Shown: positions 18,445 to 27,462, counted from the first letter of the stretch. The stretch is 64,000 nucleotides of DNA from Desulfovibrio porci (GCF_009696265.1 NZ_VUMH01000008.1:62001-126000), one strand, 5' to 3'. The notes: a model not told the origin generated them from the sequence alone. Made by a program: numbers and translations.

Positions 18445-18596
18445 CTGGTATCGAACACCAGATAACAGAATGCCCCGGCCCATTTGTAGCAATGGGCCAG
18501 GGCTGTGAAAAAAAAGACCATGGCAACCGTACGGGGCGCGTAACGTGCCGCGTCAGTCCCGATTTCTGTTCGTAGCAGGAATCGGGGTGCTTTTTC
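18445..18596 (+). ncRNA. Candidate structured small RNA ending in a terminator
   Basis: In a 340-base gap there are four consecutive hairpins: CTGGT/ACCAG (18445-18461), GGCCCAT/ATGGGCC (18477-18498), GGCGCG/CGTGCC (18535-18549), and a terminator at 18558-18586. No plus-strand gene feeds the terminator, which suggests a short independent transcript. I recognise no known RNA family and no promoter with confidence. It could instead be the leader or tail of a gene deleted during the nearby insertions. Confidence 0.35.
18558..18595 (+). terminator. Intrinsic terminator without an obvious upstream gene
   Basis: CCCGATTTCTG pairs with CAGGAATCGGG (11 bp, one G-U) around TTCGTAG, followed by TGCTTTTTC. 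Confidence 0.75.
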
Positions 18597-18634
18597 TCTA
18601 TGAGTCTTCCCCACGGGCGTGACAGGTGTTTCCC

Positions 18635-19650
18635 CTAATGCCTTCCCAGCCTTTGCAGAATCCCGTCAATGGCCGTGCTGATGCCCTCCCGGGTATAGAA
18701 ATTCCCGTTGACCAGGGCATGAGTCTTGAGCACACGCTCGAAATCCGCAATCGCAGCCGTTTCCGGTCCACGCGGATGGCTCCAGAAGGCGTCCAGCGGC
18801 ATTTCCGCGCTGGTCACCGCGAGGCCGGGCTTGGTGTAGATGGACGTTCCCACGCAGTAGACCGGCTTGGCCTGACGAAGAGCCGAAATCCCTATAGTGG
18901 AATTCAGCACCACCACACCGAGGCTTTTGTCCATCATCTGGTGTGCCTTGCCGCCCTCAATGAAGTGCACCCGGTCACTGATGCCGCAGGCCGCAGCAAA
19001 GGAAGCAATGAAGCCCGCATAGTCGATCAGGCCGTTATCCAGCGGGTGATTGCGGATAATGAGATGGGTATCCGCCGGGGCGCTTCGAGCAAAGGAAGTC
19101 AGCACACAGGCAATGGCTTCCTTCATGCCGCTGTAGGGTGAATAGCGGCGTACCTGGGAATCGGCGTCAAACTGGAGGGGAAAGAGAAAGTACGACGCAT
19201 GGGCGCGGGACGCGGCCCGAAGGGCCTGAGCGGAACGCTTCCGCCGGACGGAACGGCTCAGCACGCGCAGAAACCAGCCCCAGACCTCGCGGCTGGCGCT
19301 CTGCGGACGGTGGGTTTAAAAACCCAGAGAAAGATGGTTCCCGCATAATGGGCGATGGCCCGCCATGTCTTGACGGTTTGCGGATTGCCGCCTTTCCGGG
19401 CTTCGGGAACGTCCGGACAGTGGGCGGCAAGTTCCGCCATGCCTTCTCTGGTGTTCGGCAGGGAGGAAAGGCCGTTTACACCGCCTTGCTCCATTGTGAT
19501 GTAGTCCGGGCGCAGATAACCTTCCTCATAGGCCCAGACCCGGATGCCCCGGACTCTAGCCAGCAGGACGGCTTCCCGGTGCAGGGGCCGCCAGTCTCCG
19601 AAGACATGGAGGTCCGTCACCTGTTCCTCATCCATACGCTTGCGCCGTCT
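18635..19650 (-). pseudogene. kpsS: kpsS capsule polysaccharide protein, truncated and frameshifted
   Basis: Two minus-strand pieces belong to one KpsS-like protein, which acts in lipid-linked Kdo addition or export of group 2-type capsules. The upstream piece (to about 19260) has MDEEQVTDLHVFGDWRPLH, WAYEEGYLRPDYITMEQGGVNG and LSSLPNTR. The downstream piece (from about 19310) has HRPQSASREVWGWFLRVLS, YFLFPLQFDADSQVRRYSPY, IIRNHPLDNG and VVVLNSTIGISALRQAKPVY. The frames are joined by a one-base indel near 19311-19320, around TTTTTAAACCC. The N-terminal part is missing: homology stops near 19650, where an IS1595-type remnant begins. The gene is dead. Confidence 0.85.
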
Positions 19651-19654
19651 TATT

Positions 19655-19818
19655 GCTTCTCATCTCCCCAGTTATCGCCTGTTCGGTGAGATAGAAGCTG
19701 ATGAAAGTTACTTTGGAGGAGTAAGAAAAGGTAAACGGGGGCGGAGATCTGCCGGAAAAATAGCTGTTTTGGGTCTGCTGAAGAGAAACGGGAGAGTCTA
19801 TACAGCAATGGCTCTTGA
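19655..19818 (+). mobile_element. IS1595/ISXO2-type transposase fragment
   Basis: An internal piece of a DDE transposase: LFGEIEADESYFGGVRKGKR, then GKIAVLGLLKRNGRVYTAM, in one plus-strand frame. The catalytic first Asp region (EADESYFGG) is present; the rest is lost. Its coding sequence breaks off at the CTAG where the next IS is inserted. Confidence 0.75.
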
Positions 19819-19822
19819 CTAG

Positions 19823-20674
19823 GGTGTGTCTGTAAACCCTCTTCACGAAAAGGGGGAAGTCAGGTTAGGTAAGGTTTTCATCGTGTTACGACAGGGAAAT
19901 GTGCTACTATGACATCCCTGAAGACCTCTGGCTCAGGCTTGAGCCCATACTGCCAACAGAAGGTTCTCCTCGTGGAGGGAGACCGATTGGTGACGTCAGA
20001 AACTTTCTCAATGCTGTACATTGGATGCTGCGAACCGGATCTCCATGGCGAGCTTTGCCAGAGAAATATGGTTCGTGGAAAACCGTATATTCCCGATTCA
20101 GGCGTTGGCAGAAAAGAGGATATCTGACTGCTATCCTTAAGCTTCTTACCTTACAGGCTGACATGAACCACATCATGATTGATGGGACATACGTTCATGC
20201 TCATAAGCATAGTGCCGGAGCTCGACATACCCTGGAATCAATCAGGCTCTCGGCCGAAGTCGTGGCGGCTTTACTTCCAAAATTCATGCGGTGGTGGATG
20301 CTCTCGGTAATTTGCTGGCTTTTACTGTCACGGCAGGACAATACTCCGAGTATCCTCAAGCCAGTAACCTTCTAATCCAGTATCATAACACAACAATTCT
20401 GGCCGATAAGGGCTATGACAGCAGGAGTCTCATCGATGCGCTTCACCAGCAGGGATGTGAAGCAGTTATTCCCTCCAGAAGAACGAACCATCATCCCCGT
20501 ACCATTGACAGACATCTCTACAAGGAACGTCATCTTATTGAGACGTTTTTCAACAAGATCAAAGAATATCGTAAAATTGCAACTCGTTATGACAAGCTGG
20601 CAGAAGTTTTTGCGGCCTTTGTATGTCTGGCTGCTTCACTTATCTGGCTTCGATAAGAGGTTTGCAGACACACC
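19823..20674 (+). mobile_element. IS-A: IS5-type insertion sequence, complete ends
   Basis: 852 bp bounded by imperfect inverted repeats (GGTGTGTCTGTAAACC at the left; its complement with GCAAACC at the right). It is flanked on both sides by CTAG (19819-19822 and 20675-20678), a 4-bp target typical of IS5-group elements. A second, truncated copy lies at 55574-56107. Confidence 0.9.
19899..20656 (+). pseudogene. IS-A transposase, frameshifted
   Basis: DDE transposase of the IS5 family. The first part (MCYYDIPEDLWLRLEPILP...) carries the N-terminal DUF4096-like region and the first Asp in HIMIDGTYVHAHKHS. The second part (from about 20291, another frame) carries ADKGYDSRSLIDAL and the IETFFNKIKEYRKIATRYDK block with the catalytic Glu. 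Compared with the copy at 55.6 kb, this copy lacks one T (ATACCCTGG against ATACCTCTGG near 20231), which breaks the frame. The element is therefore probably not autonomous. Confidence 0.85.
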
Positions 20675-20678
20675 CTAG

Positions 20679-21511
20679 GGTCAGGACTCGTTATTTTCAA
20701 AGGAACAAAAACAGGGTATGCAGAGGGCATGGAGGTGTCGCATGCGTACCCTGTTTTATCTTTCCGAAAGCCAGTTGGAGCGTATCAAACCGTTCTTTCC
20801 CCGTTCTCACGGTGCTCCGCGTGTCGATGACAGACGCGTCGTCAGCGGCATCATATACGTCATCAAGCACGGGCTTCAGTGGAAGGATGCACCTGATGAG
20901 TACGGCCCGCACAAAACGCTGTACAATCGATTCATCAGGTGGAGCAGACTCGGTGTTTTCAATAAAATTTTCACTGAGTTGGCCAACAAAACGTCTTTTG
21001 ATGGCTCACTGATGATCGACTCCACTCACCTCAAGGCTCACCGCACGGCGGCAAGCCTGCTCAAAAAGGGGATTCTTCGCGCCTCATAGGACGAACAAAA
21101 GGTGGCCTGAATTCCAAACTTCATGCCGTTTGTGATGGGCACGGGCGTCCTGTCCTGCTTTTGCTGACGGAAGGACAGGTCAGCGACTACAAGGGGGCGG
21201 CCATTCTCCAGCACTTGCTTCCCGATAACAGCATATTTCTGGCAGATGGAGGCTATGACGCGAGTTGGTTGCGGGAATCTCTAAAAGCCAAAGGGATAAC
21301 CGTCTGCATACCACCGCGGAAAACCAGAAATGAAGAACTTCCTTTCGACAAGACGCTGTATAAAGGTCGCCATCTTATTGAAAATACATTCAGCAAGTTG
21401 AAGGACTGGCGACGTATCGCAACCCGATATGACCGCTGTGCCCATACTTTTTTCTCAGCCATTTGTCTTGCTGTCACTGTTCTCTTCTACCTTAATTAAC
21501 GAGTCCTGACC
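20679..21511 (+). mobile_element. IS-B: second IS5-type element abutting IS-A
   Basis: 833 bp with perfect 13-bp or longer terminal repeats (GGTCAGGACTCGTTA / TAACGAGTCCTGACC). It shares the CTAG at 20675-20678 with IS-A and has another CTAG at 21512-21515. The two ISs thus stand head to tail at CTAG sites. Confidence 0.9.
20742..21499 (+). CDS. IS-B transposase made by programmed -1 frameshift
   Basis: IS5-family DDE transposase in two frames. The first (from the ATG at 20742, TGGAGG upstream) runs MRTLFYLSESQLERIKPFFP ... MIDSTHLKAHRTAASLLKKG and stops at 21089. A -1 slip at the AAAAAGGGG tract near 21065 continues GDSSRLIGRTKGGLNSKLHA and then ADGGYDASWLRESLKAKG and the catalytic LIENTFSKLKDWRRIATRYD block to 21499. 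The A/G tract and consistent reading after -1 match the frameshifting known for this IS group, so the element may be functional. Confidence 0.8.
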
Positions 21512-21652
21512 CTAGTCAAGAGCCAAGAAAATAATGGGGAAAGTGATATTGTACCTCCTTTGCCCCAGTCAGATAAAGCCTCAAACCTGTGTTGTGCTGG
21601 TGCTCCCTATTCTACTATCCATTTTCTAACAAGGAAGAAGCAAACAGCCTGA

Positions 21653-22030
21653 TTATTCCTTGGTGAAACAAATTTGAAAATCAGAGCCGACCCAACATTT
21701 GCCGTTGAACTTAGCTTCACCCCAACGAGAATTACATCCATTTTTTGTAATTCCATAGACTTGGGCTACACCGGGCAATACCTCGGCAACGGTAAGTAGC
21801 ATTACTTCATCAAAAAGGGAGGTCTTATTTCCTCTTTTCAAGGTGTAAATTATAATGTTATCATTTTTTTCTATAACTATTTGGGTGTTATTGATAGAGT
21901 ACTTCTGGCCACAAGATATAATTTCACAATATATATTATCTGATGTGTTATTATTTGCAAATAAATACTGTGGAAAAATTATTAATGACATAAATGAGAT
22001 GATTGTAATGGCGTAGAAAAATTTTGACAT
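21653..22030 (-). CDS. Small exported protein, unknown family
   Basis: 125 residues from the ATG at 22030, with a strong AGGAGG ribosome site. A Sec signal peptide is clear (SKFFYAITIISFMSLIIFP, then ...YLFANNN). The mature ~100-residue protein is beta-rich in appearance and contains several cysteines (IYCEIISCGQ, NGCNSRWGEAKFNGKCW, FQICFTKE), suggesting disulfides and a periplasmic or extracellular location. It is much more AT-rich than its surroundings, as is the gap upstream (22031-22256). I recognise no family. Confidence 0.65.
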   Translation of the reverse strand: MSKFFYAITIISFMSLIIFPQYLFANNNTSDNIYCEIISCGQKYSINNTQIVIEKNDNIIIYTLKRGNKTSLFDEVMLLTVAEVLPGVAQVYGITKNGCNSRWGEAKFNGKCWVGSDFQICFTKE

Positions 22031-22256
22031 TGTCAACCTCCTATGGTTTTATAGCGATATTTCACGCTATGTTTATGCCTTCAAGCATATTAATAATTTC
22101 TACGAATATAGATATAATATCGTTGATATTTAGGAGAGGAAAATATATCTATGTCGTCATATATAGTATAATTTATATTTTGTTTATTGAAAGATTCGTG
22201 TCGTATATGAATATTTACATATGGTATAAGTTGATCGATGTGACCATTTTTCAATA

Positions 22257-22969
22257 TTAATGTCGTACATTGTCATACCATAAAAGGAGTTTATTTTCTT
22301 TTACAAGAGAATTGAGTTCTTCAAGAAAGAGCGGCTCTGCCTTATAATAGCTGCGATTGCTAGCGGATGTGTTCCCCCGGCAGATCATGCCGGAGACATA
22401 TTGCCCTAGTTGCTGGGTGGAAAACATGAGCCAGCTGTTTTCATCGGGGGATGTCCTTTCTATGAACTCAAAAAGCTCAAGATGTTCTGAATTGATTTGC
22501 AGTGGAGGCTGCCAGGGAAAGCGATACACGGCCTTATCCCATAGTGACAGAACATCGTTTTTGAAGACCCTAAACCCCTCAGGTCTGAGCTTGGTTCCGT
22601 GGATATCAATTTTTTCCAGATTCCCAAATGATGACAAGGCTAAAACTTTCCCGATCTCTCTCTTCAAGCCAGGCGTGGCAGGATTGATCCTTGAAATTGT
22701 TCCAAGCGGCTAAAGGATGCTGACGTACAAGTTTGGTAAAGGCTTCCAAAACTTTTCTATCTACTCTGGTGCGGTAGTTTTTATCTCCCTCCACGTCCAG
22801 CAGTATCTGTCTATTATCATCCCGCCAGATATGGATGGTTCTGGGGCGTTCCATACCCGCCGGACTGGAATGAGAACGAGTGCAACTTTTCTTCACTTTT
22901 TTCGCTTGCAGTGAGGGGGTGCAGCATAGATAAAAATCGAAAGCAATATGACATCAGTAATGTCCTCAT
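22257..22969 (-). pseudogene. Broken paralogue of the 317-residue exported protein at 35990-36943
   Basis: Three reading-frame pieces line up with the intact protein at 35990-36943. The first, from an ATG at 22969, gives a signal-like start (MRTLLMSYCFRFLSMLHPL) and LHSFSFQSGG. The second has RPRTIHIWRDDNRQILLDV ... AAWNNFKD ... SLVIIWESGKN. The third has IDIHGTKLRPEGFRVF ... LSLWDKAVYRFPWQPP ... WLMFSTQQLGQ ... YYKAEPLFLEELN. The last switch falls at a run of six A after ESG (T run near 22610 on the plus strand). The C-terminus is also shorter than in the paralogue. Function of the family is unknown. Confidence 0.75.
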
Positions 22970-23004
22970 GGCAAGAACAGCCTCAGACATTTTTAGACTG
23001 TACT

Positions 23005-24183
23005 CTAGTTGAATCTGAAGCTCTGCATCACTTTTTCCACTTGGGGGGCGTAGAATTCTGCCTTATGCTTCGGGTAGCTCATGCGGACAATACAGGCTGC
23101 ATCATTTCTTAAAAAGCACTTGATATAGACAATATCCTCACCCGCAAAGCCTGAGACTACAAACCAGCTCTTTTCGTCGTTGATTCGTCTGTAGGTAACA
23201 TCCAGCCCGTGAGAGAGTTCGATCAGCACATCCTCCATTTTCTGTCCCATGACCATATAGCCATAAGTTCCATAGGCAAGCATGGTGAAGCCTTTATTGT
23301 CACGCACCGTTACGCCGTCTCCGTTATCGGCTTCCAGTACGTTGTAATTCCCCGGCAGCCAGGAGAGAGAAAAACCGAAGCGGTTGTTGCTGTAGTGTGG
23401 GGCGGCTCCGGCGACCTCGGCCAAGCCGGGCATGGCCTCGTAAAGGGTGGAGCCTCCTCCCGCACCAAAGGCAAACTCTCCCCACAGGATACGGAGCGGC
23501 TTGTTTTGGAAGCTTTTCAGCCAATGCCAGCACTGTTCGTTTGAGTTCCCCCCAAAGCAATTGCCCATTAAGTCCAGCACCTGCCCATCCCTTGTCCGAA
23601 ACAGATGTCCGTATCCGATAAGCGCCATTCCCTTTCCATTTAGACCTAGGTATTCCACCTCTTCCAGCCTGAGATCCGTCCAGTGATGTTCCCCGATCGC
23701 CTCGCTACTGGTATGAATTTCGTTTTTTCCCACAAGAGTTTCGTAGGAATAGCCGTTTTCGTCTTCCCAGAGAAAAAGTAGTTTTCCGTCCAGCGGGCGG
23801 TGCTCCTTCAGGCCGGGGCCGCTGGTATGGAAAATATGCAGCGTTGTGCCCTGGTCAGAGAGCAGGGAGAGCAGCTTTTTGCCATCTTGAGAAGACTCCA
23901 CCTGATAGAAGGAAAGGCCGCTGGTCTGCGTGAGAGAAATATTCCAATCTTCATACACACAGGTTTGTGCAAAAGCTTCTCCATCACGCACAAGGCGCAG
24001 CCACTTGCCGATATCCGCATTAAAGGCTCCCCCGATTTTGCAGGACGGCAGACCTTCAATGCTGCTCAGAAGCTGAATTTCGATCCCCATTTCCTGTAGC
24101 TCGCTTTTTGAGCTTGCCACTTCAACGGCTGCAGCCTGACTATACGTAAAAAGGCATAGTATAAAGAGGATGAAGAACCGCAT
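23005..24183 (-). CDS. Exported protein of unknown function
   Basis: 392 residues with a good GGAGG ribosome site. The signal peptide is residues 1-19 or so (MRFFILFILCLFTYSQAAAV). The mature part has a likely disulfide set (CKIGG, QTCVYEDW, MGNCFGG, NEQCWHWL) and a C-terminal region (GFAGEDIVYIKCFLRND ... VEKVMQSFRF) that looks like the PsbP/MOG1-type or lipoprotein-associated folds ending in a (V)xxSF strand; that resemblance is weak. No enzyme motif is visible. It sits in the minus-strand run of exported proteins between 25.9 and 21.6 kb. A loose dyad (TCATCACTTGCAAGGATG) lies upstream near 24270. Confidence 0.75.
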   Translation of the reverse strand: MRFFILFILCLFTYSQAAAVEVASSKSELQEMGIEIQLLSSIEGLPSCKIGGAFNADIGKWLRLVRDGEAFAQTCVYEDWNISLTQTSGLSFYQVESSQDGKKLLSLLSDQGTTLHIFHTSGPGLKEHRPLDGKLLFLWEDENGYSYETLVGKNEIHTSSEAIGEHHWTDLRLEEVEYLGLNGKGMALIGYGHLFRTRDGQVLDLMGNCFGGNSNEQCWHWLKSFQNKPLRILWGEFAFGAGGGSTLYEAMPGLAEVAGAAPHYSNNRFGFSLSWLPGNYNVLEADNGDGVTVRDNKGFTMLAYGTYGYMVMGQKMEDVLIELSHGLDVTYRRINDEKSWFVVSGFAGEDIVYIKCFLRNDAACIVRMSYPKHKAEFYAPQVEKVMQSFRFN

Positions 24184-24405
24184 AGAAACCTCCTGCTACA
24201 TAGACAGTCATGAATGTAGATGCATTATTCAATGCCAAGTTCTCTAGTCGTTATATATATGATTCATCACTTGCAAGGATGTTCATTGATCTTATCGTAA
24301 AGATTTCTATATTGATTGTGGGCTGTTCTTTGATCTTGCATAGAGATTAAACAGACACAAAAGACTAGTAAGGATGTAAACCATTTTTATAAATAGAATT
24401 CCTGA

Positions 24406-25854
24406 TTATTCAAGAATACGGACCTGAGCCTTGATGGCTTCAGCCCGAAAATACCCCTGCTCAAGCACCCCCACGCTGCCGCCGTTTACTTCTTCGTAGT
24501 AAGCCGCCATCATATCCACATAGTTCTGCCAGGCTTCCTGCGATTTGTTCAGGTGTTCCAGGCAGGAATCAGGCCGATCGGCTTGCCTGCACATCATTCT
24601 GGCGTGACTCAGTTCTTTGTCCAGTCTGTTTTGCCAATACTTGATGGCATTGGCGTTGCACTCACGCATTTCCAGAGTGGAAGAGCTGTGCGAGACGCAG
24701 GTCTTGAAGCCGGGGGCCAATTCTTCCACTGTGTTGATGAGCGTGGAGGACGTTTGTGCCACAGGTCCCTCCTGCCCCACCAAAATGTCAGCCGGAGCCA
24801 CAATTTTACCAGAATTCGGCACATAGAAATAGTTATACGAGGAAGTTTTGCCGTCCGACCAGTGTTCTAGCGTACAGTCCATCTCCACGAGACAATTGGG
24901 GCTGGCTTCCGCAAATTCGGGCAGGACGTTCTGCCCCATGGCCACATCAAGAATAATGCCGTTCTCCAGCTGCAGCTGATAACCGTAGGCGTCTTCATAG
25001 CTGACAGGCCTGATCAGCCGTCCACTGATGTGGAACTGGGCCACTTCATTGGGTGTCACGGCAAAAAACTGTCTCAGTGTACTCCTCGTGATGAAGTCCC
25101 GATTGGTATCCTGAATAAAGGTATAGTGGTATACAGCATAGCCGACGGATTCAGCCGTATACTCCGCCATAAGGATTTCCATGCTGCCATCCCCGTCCAG
25201 ATCCGCGAAGTTCAGAATCTTGTGGACACGGGGAGCGGCCCATGTTGCCTCAACGTCCTTCAGAGCCACATATTGGGTCAGCAGATGCCAGCCGTTGGCA
25301 TCATGCAGCATGACCACGGAATGCTGACCTTTTTGGGGATTTTGCGGGAGGGCAGGATTTTTCGCAAAAAGCGGAACATCGAGTTGCCAGCTCACCCCCT
25401 GACTCCGTGCCGGTACCATATTCTGGGACACAATAAGCAGCTCTTCCTGTCCATCCCCGTCCAGATCCACTCTATAGGCCTGCTCCAGCTGGGGCTGGGG
25501 ATTCTCTACCCCCTTTTGGGTCAGATACTGATGCACAGGTGTGGGATCACCGAGATAGGACTGGACGGGACGAGGCATGGCTCTCCAAGAAGAGGCGAGC
25601 TGCAATCCACGGGAAGTGTCTTTTTGATTTTGCTGCAAAAGCTGAGCAAAAGCTGGGTAACCGTCCAGCATATCAGCGGCAAGCCATAGGGGACCATTCT
25701 TATCATCCTGATAAAAGCCTCCGAGGCGAGTATTCTCAAAAGAAAAAACAGATGCCTTGCCTTTGCTTGCCGGGCTTGCTTGTGCTAGGGCGTGCGACTG
25801 CAAGAACAGACTTCCCAACAGACAAAGACACAGTGCCCATTTCCCGAGTTTCAT
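24406..25854 (-). CDS. Exported FG-GAP-like protein with C-terminal DUF1311/LprI-type domain
   Basis: 482 residues from the ATG at 25854 (GGAGGACA upstream). The signal peptide is MKLGKWALCLCLLGSLFLQS with cleavage after HALA. The central region contains two calcium-binding DxDxDG loops of the integrin FG-GAP type: VDLDGDGQEELLIV and ADLDGDGSMEILMA. The last ~110 residues match the DUF1311 / LprI-like layout with paired cysteines (FKTCVSHSSSTLEMRECNAN, MMCRQADRPDSCLEHL) and SQEAWQNYVDMM. LprI relatives are reported as lysozyme inhibitors, but many DUF1311 proteins have no known role. It reads away from a 339-base divergent promoter region that holds two regulatory dyads. Confidence 0.82.
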   Translation of the reverse strand: MKLGKWALCLCLLGSLFLQSHALAQASPASKGKASVFSFENTRLGGFYQDDKNGPLWLAADMLDGYPAFAQLLQQNQKDTSRGLQLASSWRAMPRPVQSYLGDPTPVHQYLTQKGVENPQPQLEQAYRVDLDGDGQEELLIVSQNMVPARSQGVSWQLDVPLFAKNPALPQNPQKGQHSVVMLHDANGWHLLTQYVALKDVEATWAAPRVHKILNFADLDGDGSMEILMAEYTAESVGYAVYHYTFIQDTNRDFITRSTLRQFFAVTPNEVAQFHISGRLIRPVSYEDAYGYQLQLENGIILDVAMGQNVLPEFAEASPNCLVEMDCTLEHWSDGKTSSYNYFYVPNSGKIVAPADILVGQEGPVAQTSSTLINTVEELAPGFKTCVSHSSSTLEMRECNANAIKYWQNRLDKELSHARMMCRQADRPDSCLEHLNKSQEAWQNYVDMMAAYYEEVNGGSVGVLEQGYFRAEAIKAQVRILE

Positions 25855-26003
25855 ATTGTCCTCCATTATGCTTGTTCTCTGTTTCCAGCGAAGCGGTAAT
25901 GACAGTACGTCAAACGAGATAGCCTTCGACATGCTCTTGTTCGGTAGACTGGAGCAAAATTTTTTTACCTGCCTCAACTTTAGCAAGGCGCTTTTTTTTT
26001 GCA

Positions 26004-26018
26004 TCATCCTGATGATGA
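26004..26018. promoter_or_regulatory. Dyad operator candidate 1 (TCATC-N5-GATGA)
   Basis: TCATCCTGATGATGA, in the divergent region between the DUF1311 and ankyrin genes (25855-26193). It is followed 59 bp further by a second, one-mismatch dyad. The same arrangement recurs ahead of TMEM43 and both X-Y-Z cassettes. Confidence 0.5.
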
Positions 26019-26062
26019 GTTGTCCCGTTTTTTTAATGTCTCATCATTGAAAAAAGATGATC

Positions 26063-26077
26063 TCATCACGACAATGA
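26063..26077. promoter_or_regulatory. Dyad operator candidate 2
   Basis: TCATCACGACAATGA; flanking bases extend the symmetry to TCTCAT...ATGAGA. The rest of the 339-base divergent region is AT-rich and I see nothing else in it beyond homopolymer T runs. Confidence 0.5.
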
Positions 26078-26193
26078 GAAAGGCGTTGCAAGCCGCATGA
26101 AAACTTTTTTGTGACGTCATTTTGGCAAGGATGCGTTCTTCGGGGTGGTGGGCCATACTCTTGCCATGTCGCTCCCGACCAATGGAGGTTCCC

Positions 26194-27303
26194 ATGCAAA
26201 AAAGATTTATGACGTTTGGAATGGTGCTGTTTTTCAGCCTGTCTTTCTGGAGTTGCCCGGCCTGGAGTGGCGAAGGATCCGCCATCATGGCCGCCATCCT
26301 TGAGAACGATCCCTCCGCGTTGCAAGAGGCATTGCAGTCGGGCGTCAGGCTCGATGTGACGGACAGCCATGGCCATACCCCCCTGGATATGGCGCTGGCG
26401 CATGGAAATGCGTTCAGCGCACCGGGCATGGTGGAGCTCTTGCTGCGGCACGGAGCCCGCCCCGGTCCCGGCCTGGCCGATCCGGCCCTGACACTGGCGC
26501 GCCTGCTTGCCACCCAGGCCCCCCTCAGTCAACTGGAGGCCGCATTACAGGCCGGAGGCAAGGCGGATTCCACCATGCCCAATGGCTTTACCGCCTTTTT
26601 GTGGGCTGCGGCACTCTGCCCTAATCCGGCCGTTCTGGAAGCCCTGGTGAAGGCCGGGGCCAACCCCCGACAAGTTCTGCCGGGGGGCGACGCCCGACTG
26701 GGGGACAATGCGCTTTTACTGGCGGCCGAGTATAACAGGAACCCGGAGATTATCCGTTTTCTGCTGCGTAGTGGCCTTGATGTGAATAGTAGGTCGTCTC
26801 TGCTGGGGGACAGTGCCCTGATGATGGCCTGCCGGGCGAACAAAAATCCTGCTGTGGCGGAAACCCTGATCCGTCACGGTGCCGATGTGAACATACGCAA
26901 TGGGGTCGCCTGTTCAGCCTTTCTGTTCGCGGCGCGACGGGCGGACGGCTTGGTCCTCCTGCGTCTGCTGGCGGAGCGGGGGGCGGACGTACTGGCTGCC
27001 GATGCCAGCCTTTCCAATGCCCTGCACGCCGCCTGTTCAGGGCAGAGCGGCCTTTCCTCCGTCCGCTTTTTGCTATCCGTGGGCCTGCCCGTCAATGGGC
27101 GGAGCGGGCAGGATTTTGGCGCGTACAGCCCCCTGATGCTTGCCGTACGGAACGACGCTCCTGATGCGGACGTCATCCGTCTGCTGTTGCAACATGGGGC
27201 GGATCCGAGCCTGCGTGACTTGGACGGAAAGCGGGCTGGGGACGAGCTGTCCGTCGAGCGTATCATTTGGCTGAAACAGAACGGTCTGGCTGAAATCTTG
27301 TAG
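26194..27303 (+). CDS. Exported ankyrin-repeat protein
   Basis: 369 residues from the ATG at 26194 with a GGAGG ribosome site; a longer frame exists but would bypass the signal peptide (MQKRFMTFGMVLFFSLSFWS, cleavage after PAWSG). Six to eight ankyrin repeats follow, with TPLDMALAHGN, MVELLLRHGARP, TAFLWAAALCPNP, LEALVKAGANP, IIRFLLRSGLDVN, AETLIRHGADVNIRN and VIRLLLQHGADPSLRD. Ankyrin repeats bind proteins; periplasmic ankyrin proteins exist, but the partner is unknown. It is a clear paralogue of 36976-38448, sharing LPNGFTxxLWAA and the repeat order but lacking the SH3 part. It is the only plus-strand gene between 21.5 and 44.9 kb. Confidence 0.88.
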   Translation: MQKRFMTFGMVLFFSLSFWSCPAWSGEGSAIMAAILENDPSALQEALQSGVRLDVTDSHGHTPLDMALAHGNAFSAPGMVELLLRHGARPGPGLADPALTLARLLATQAPLSQLEAALQAGGKADSTMPNGFTAFLWAAALCPNPAVLEALVKAGANPRQVLPGGDARLGDNALLLAAEYNRNPEIIRFLLRSGLDVNSRSSLLGDSALMMACRANKNPAVAETLIRHGADVNIRNGVACSAFLFAARRADGLVLLRLLAERGADVLAADASLSNALHAACSGQSGLSSVRFLLSVGLPVNGRSGQDFGAYSPLMLAVRNDAPDADVIRLLLQHGADPSLRDLDGKRAGDELSVERIIWLKQNGLAEIL

Positions 27304-27390
27304 AATTGATCAAGGTGCGATGTTGCACTTGGGCGAAAAACATATATGTCTGAGGGGGACTAAAGGTCGCCCATCGCACAGAGGAAAAGC

Positions 27391-27462
27391 AGAGGCGATA
27401 TCATGGGGGCAATTCATCTAGGGACTTTCTCAGGCAGGGTGGACAGCCATGATATCGCCTCT
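27391..27462. terminator. Long inverted repeat between convergent genes
   Basis: AGAGGCGATATCATGG (27391-27406) and CCATGATATCGCCTCT (27447-27462) are a perfect 16-bp inverted repeat with a 40-base loop, followed by TTGTTTC on the plus strand. It separates the convergent ankyrin and lipoprotein genes and could terminate both. The loop is unusually long for a simple terminator. Confidence 0.55.

Noticed and set aside
18420-18614. 64-codon minus-strand frame
   Set aside because: It crosses the terminator and hairpin array and has no ribosome site or familiar sequence; the structured-RNA reading fits better.
19810-21524. 13-bp inverted flanks GGCTCTTGACTAG as attachment sites of the island
   Set aside because: They are inverted, not direct, and lie about 3 kb inside the integrase; a palindromic IS target explains them.
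22024-22260. 78-codon plus-strand frame in the AT-rich gap
   Set aside because: Its start lies inside the oppositely oriented signal-peptide gene; Ile/Tyr-rich sequence expected from AT-rich DNA.
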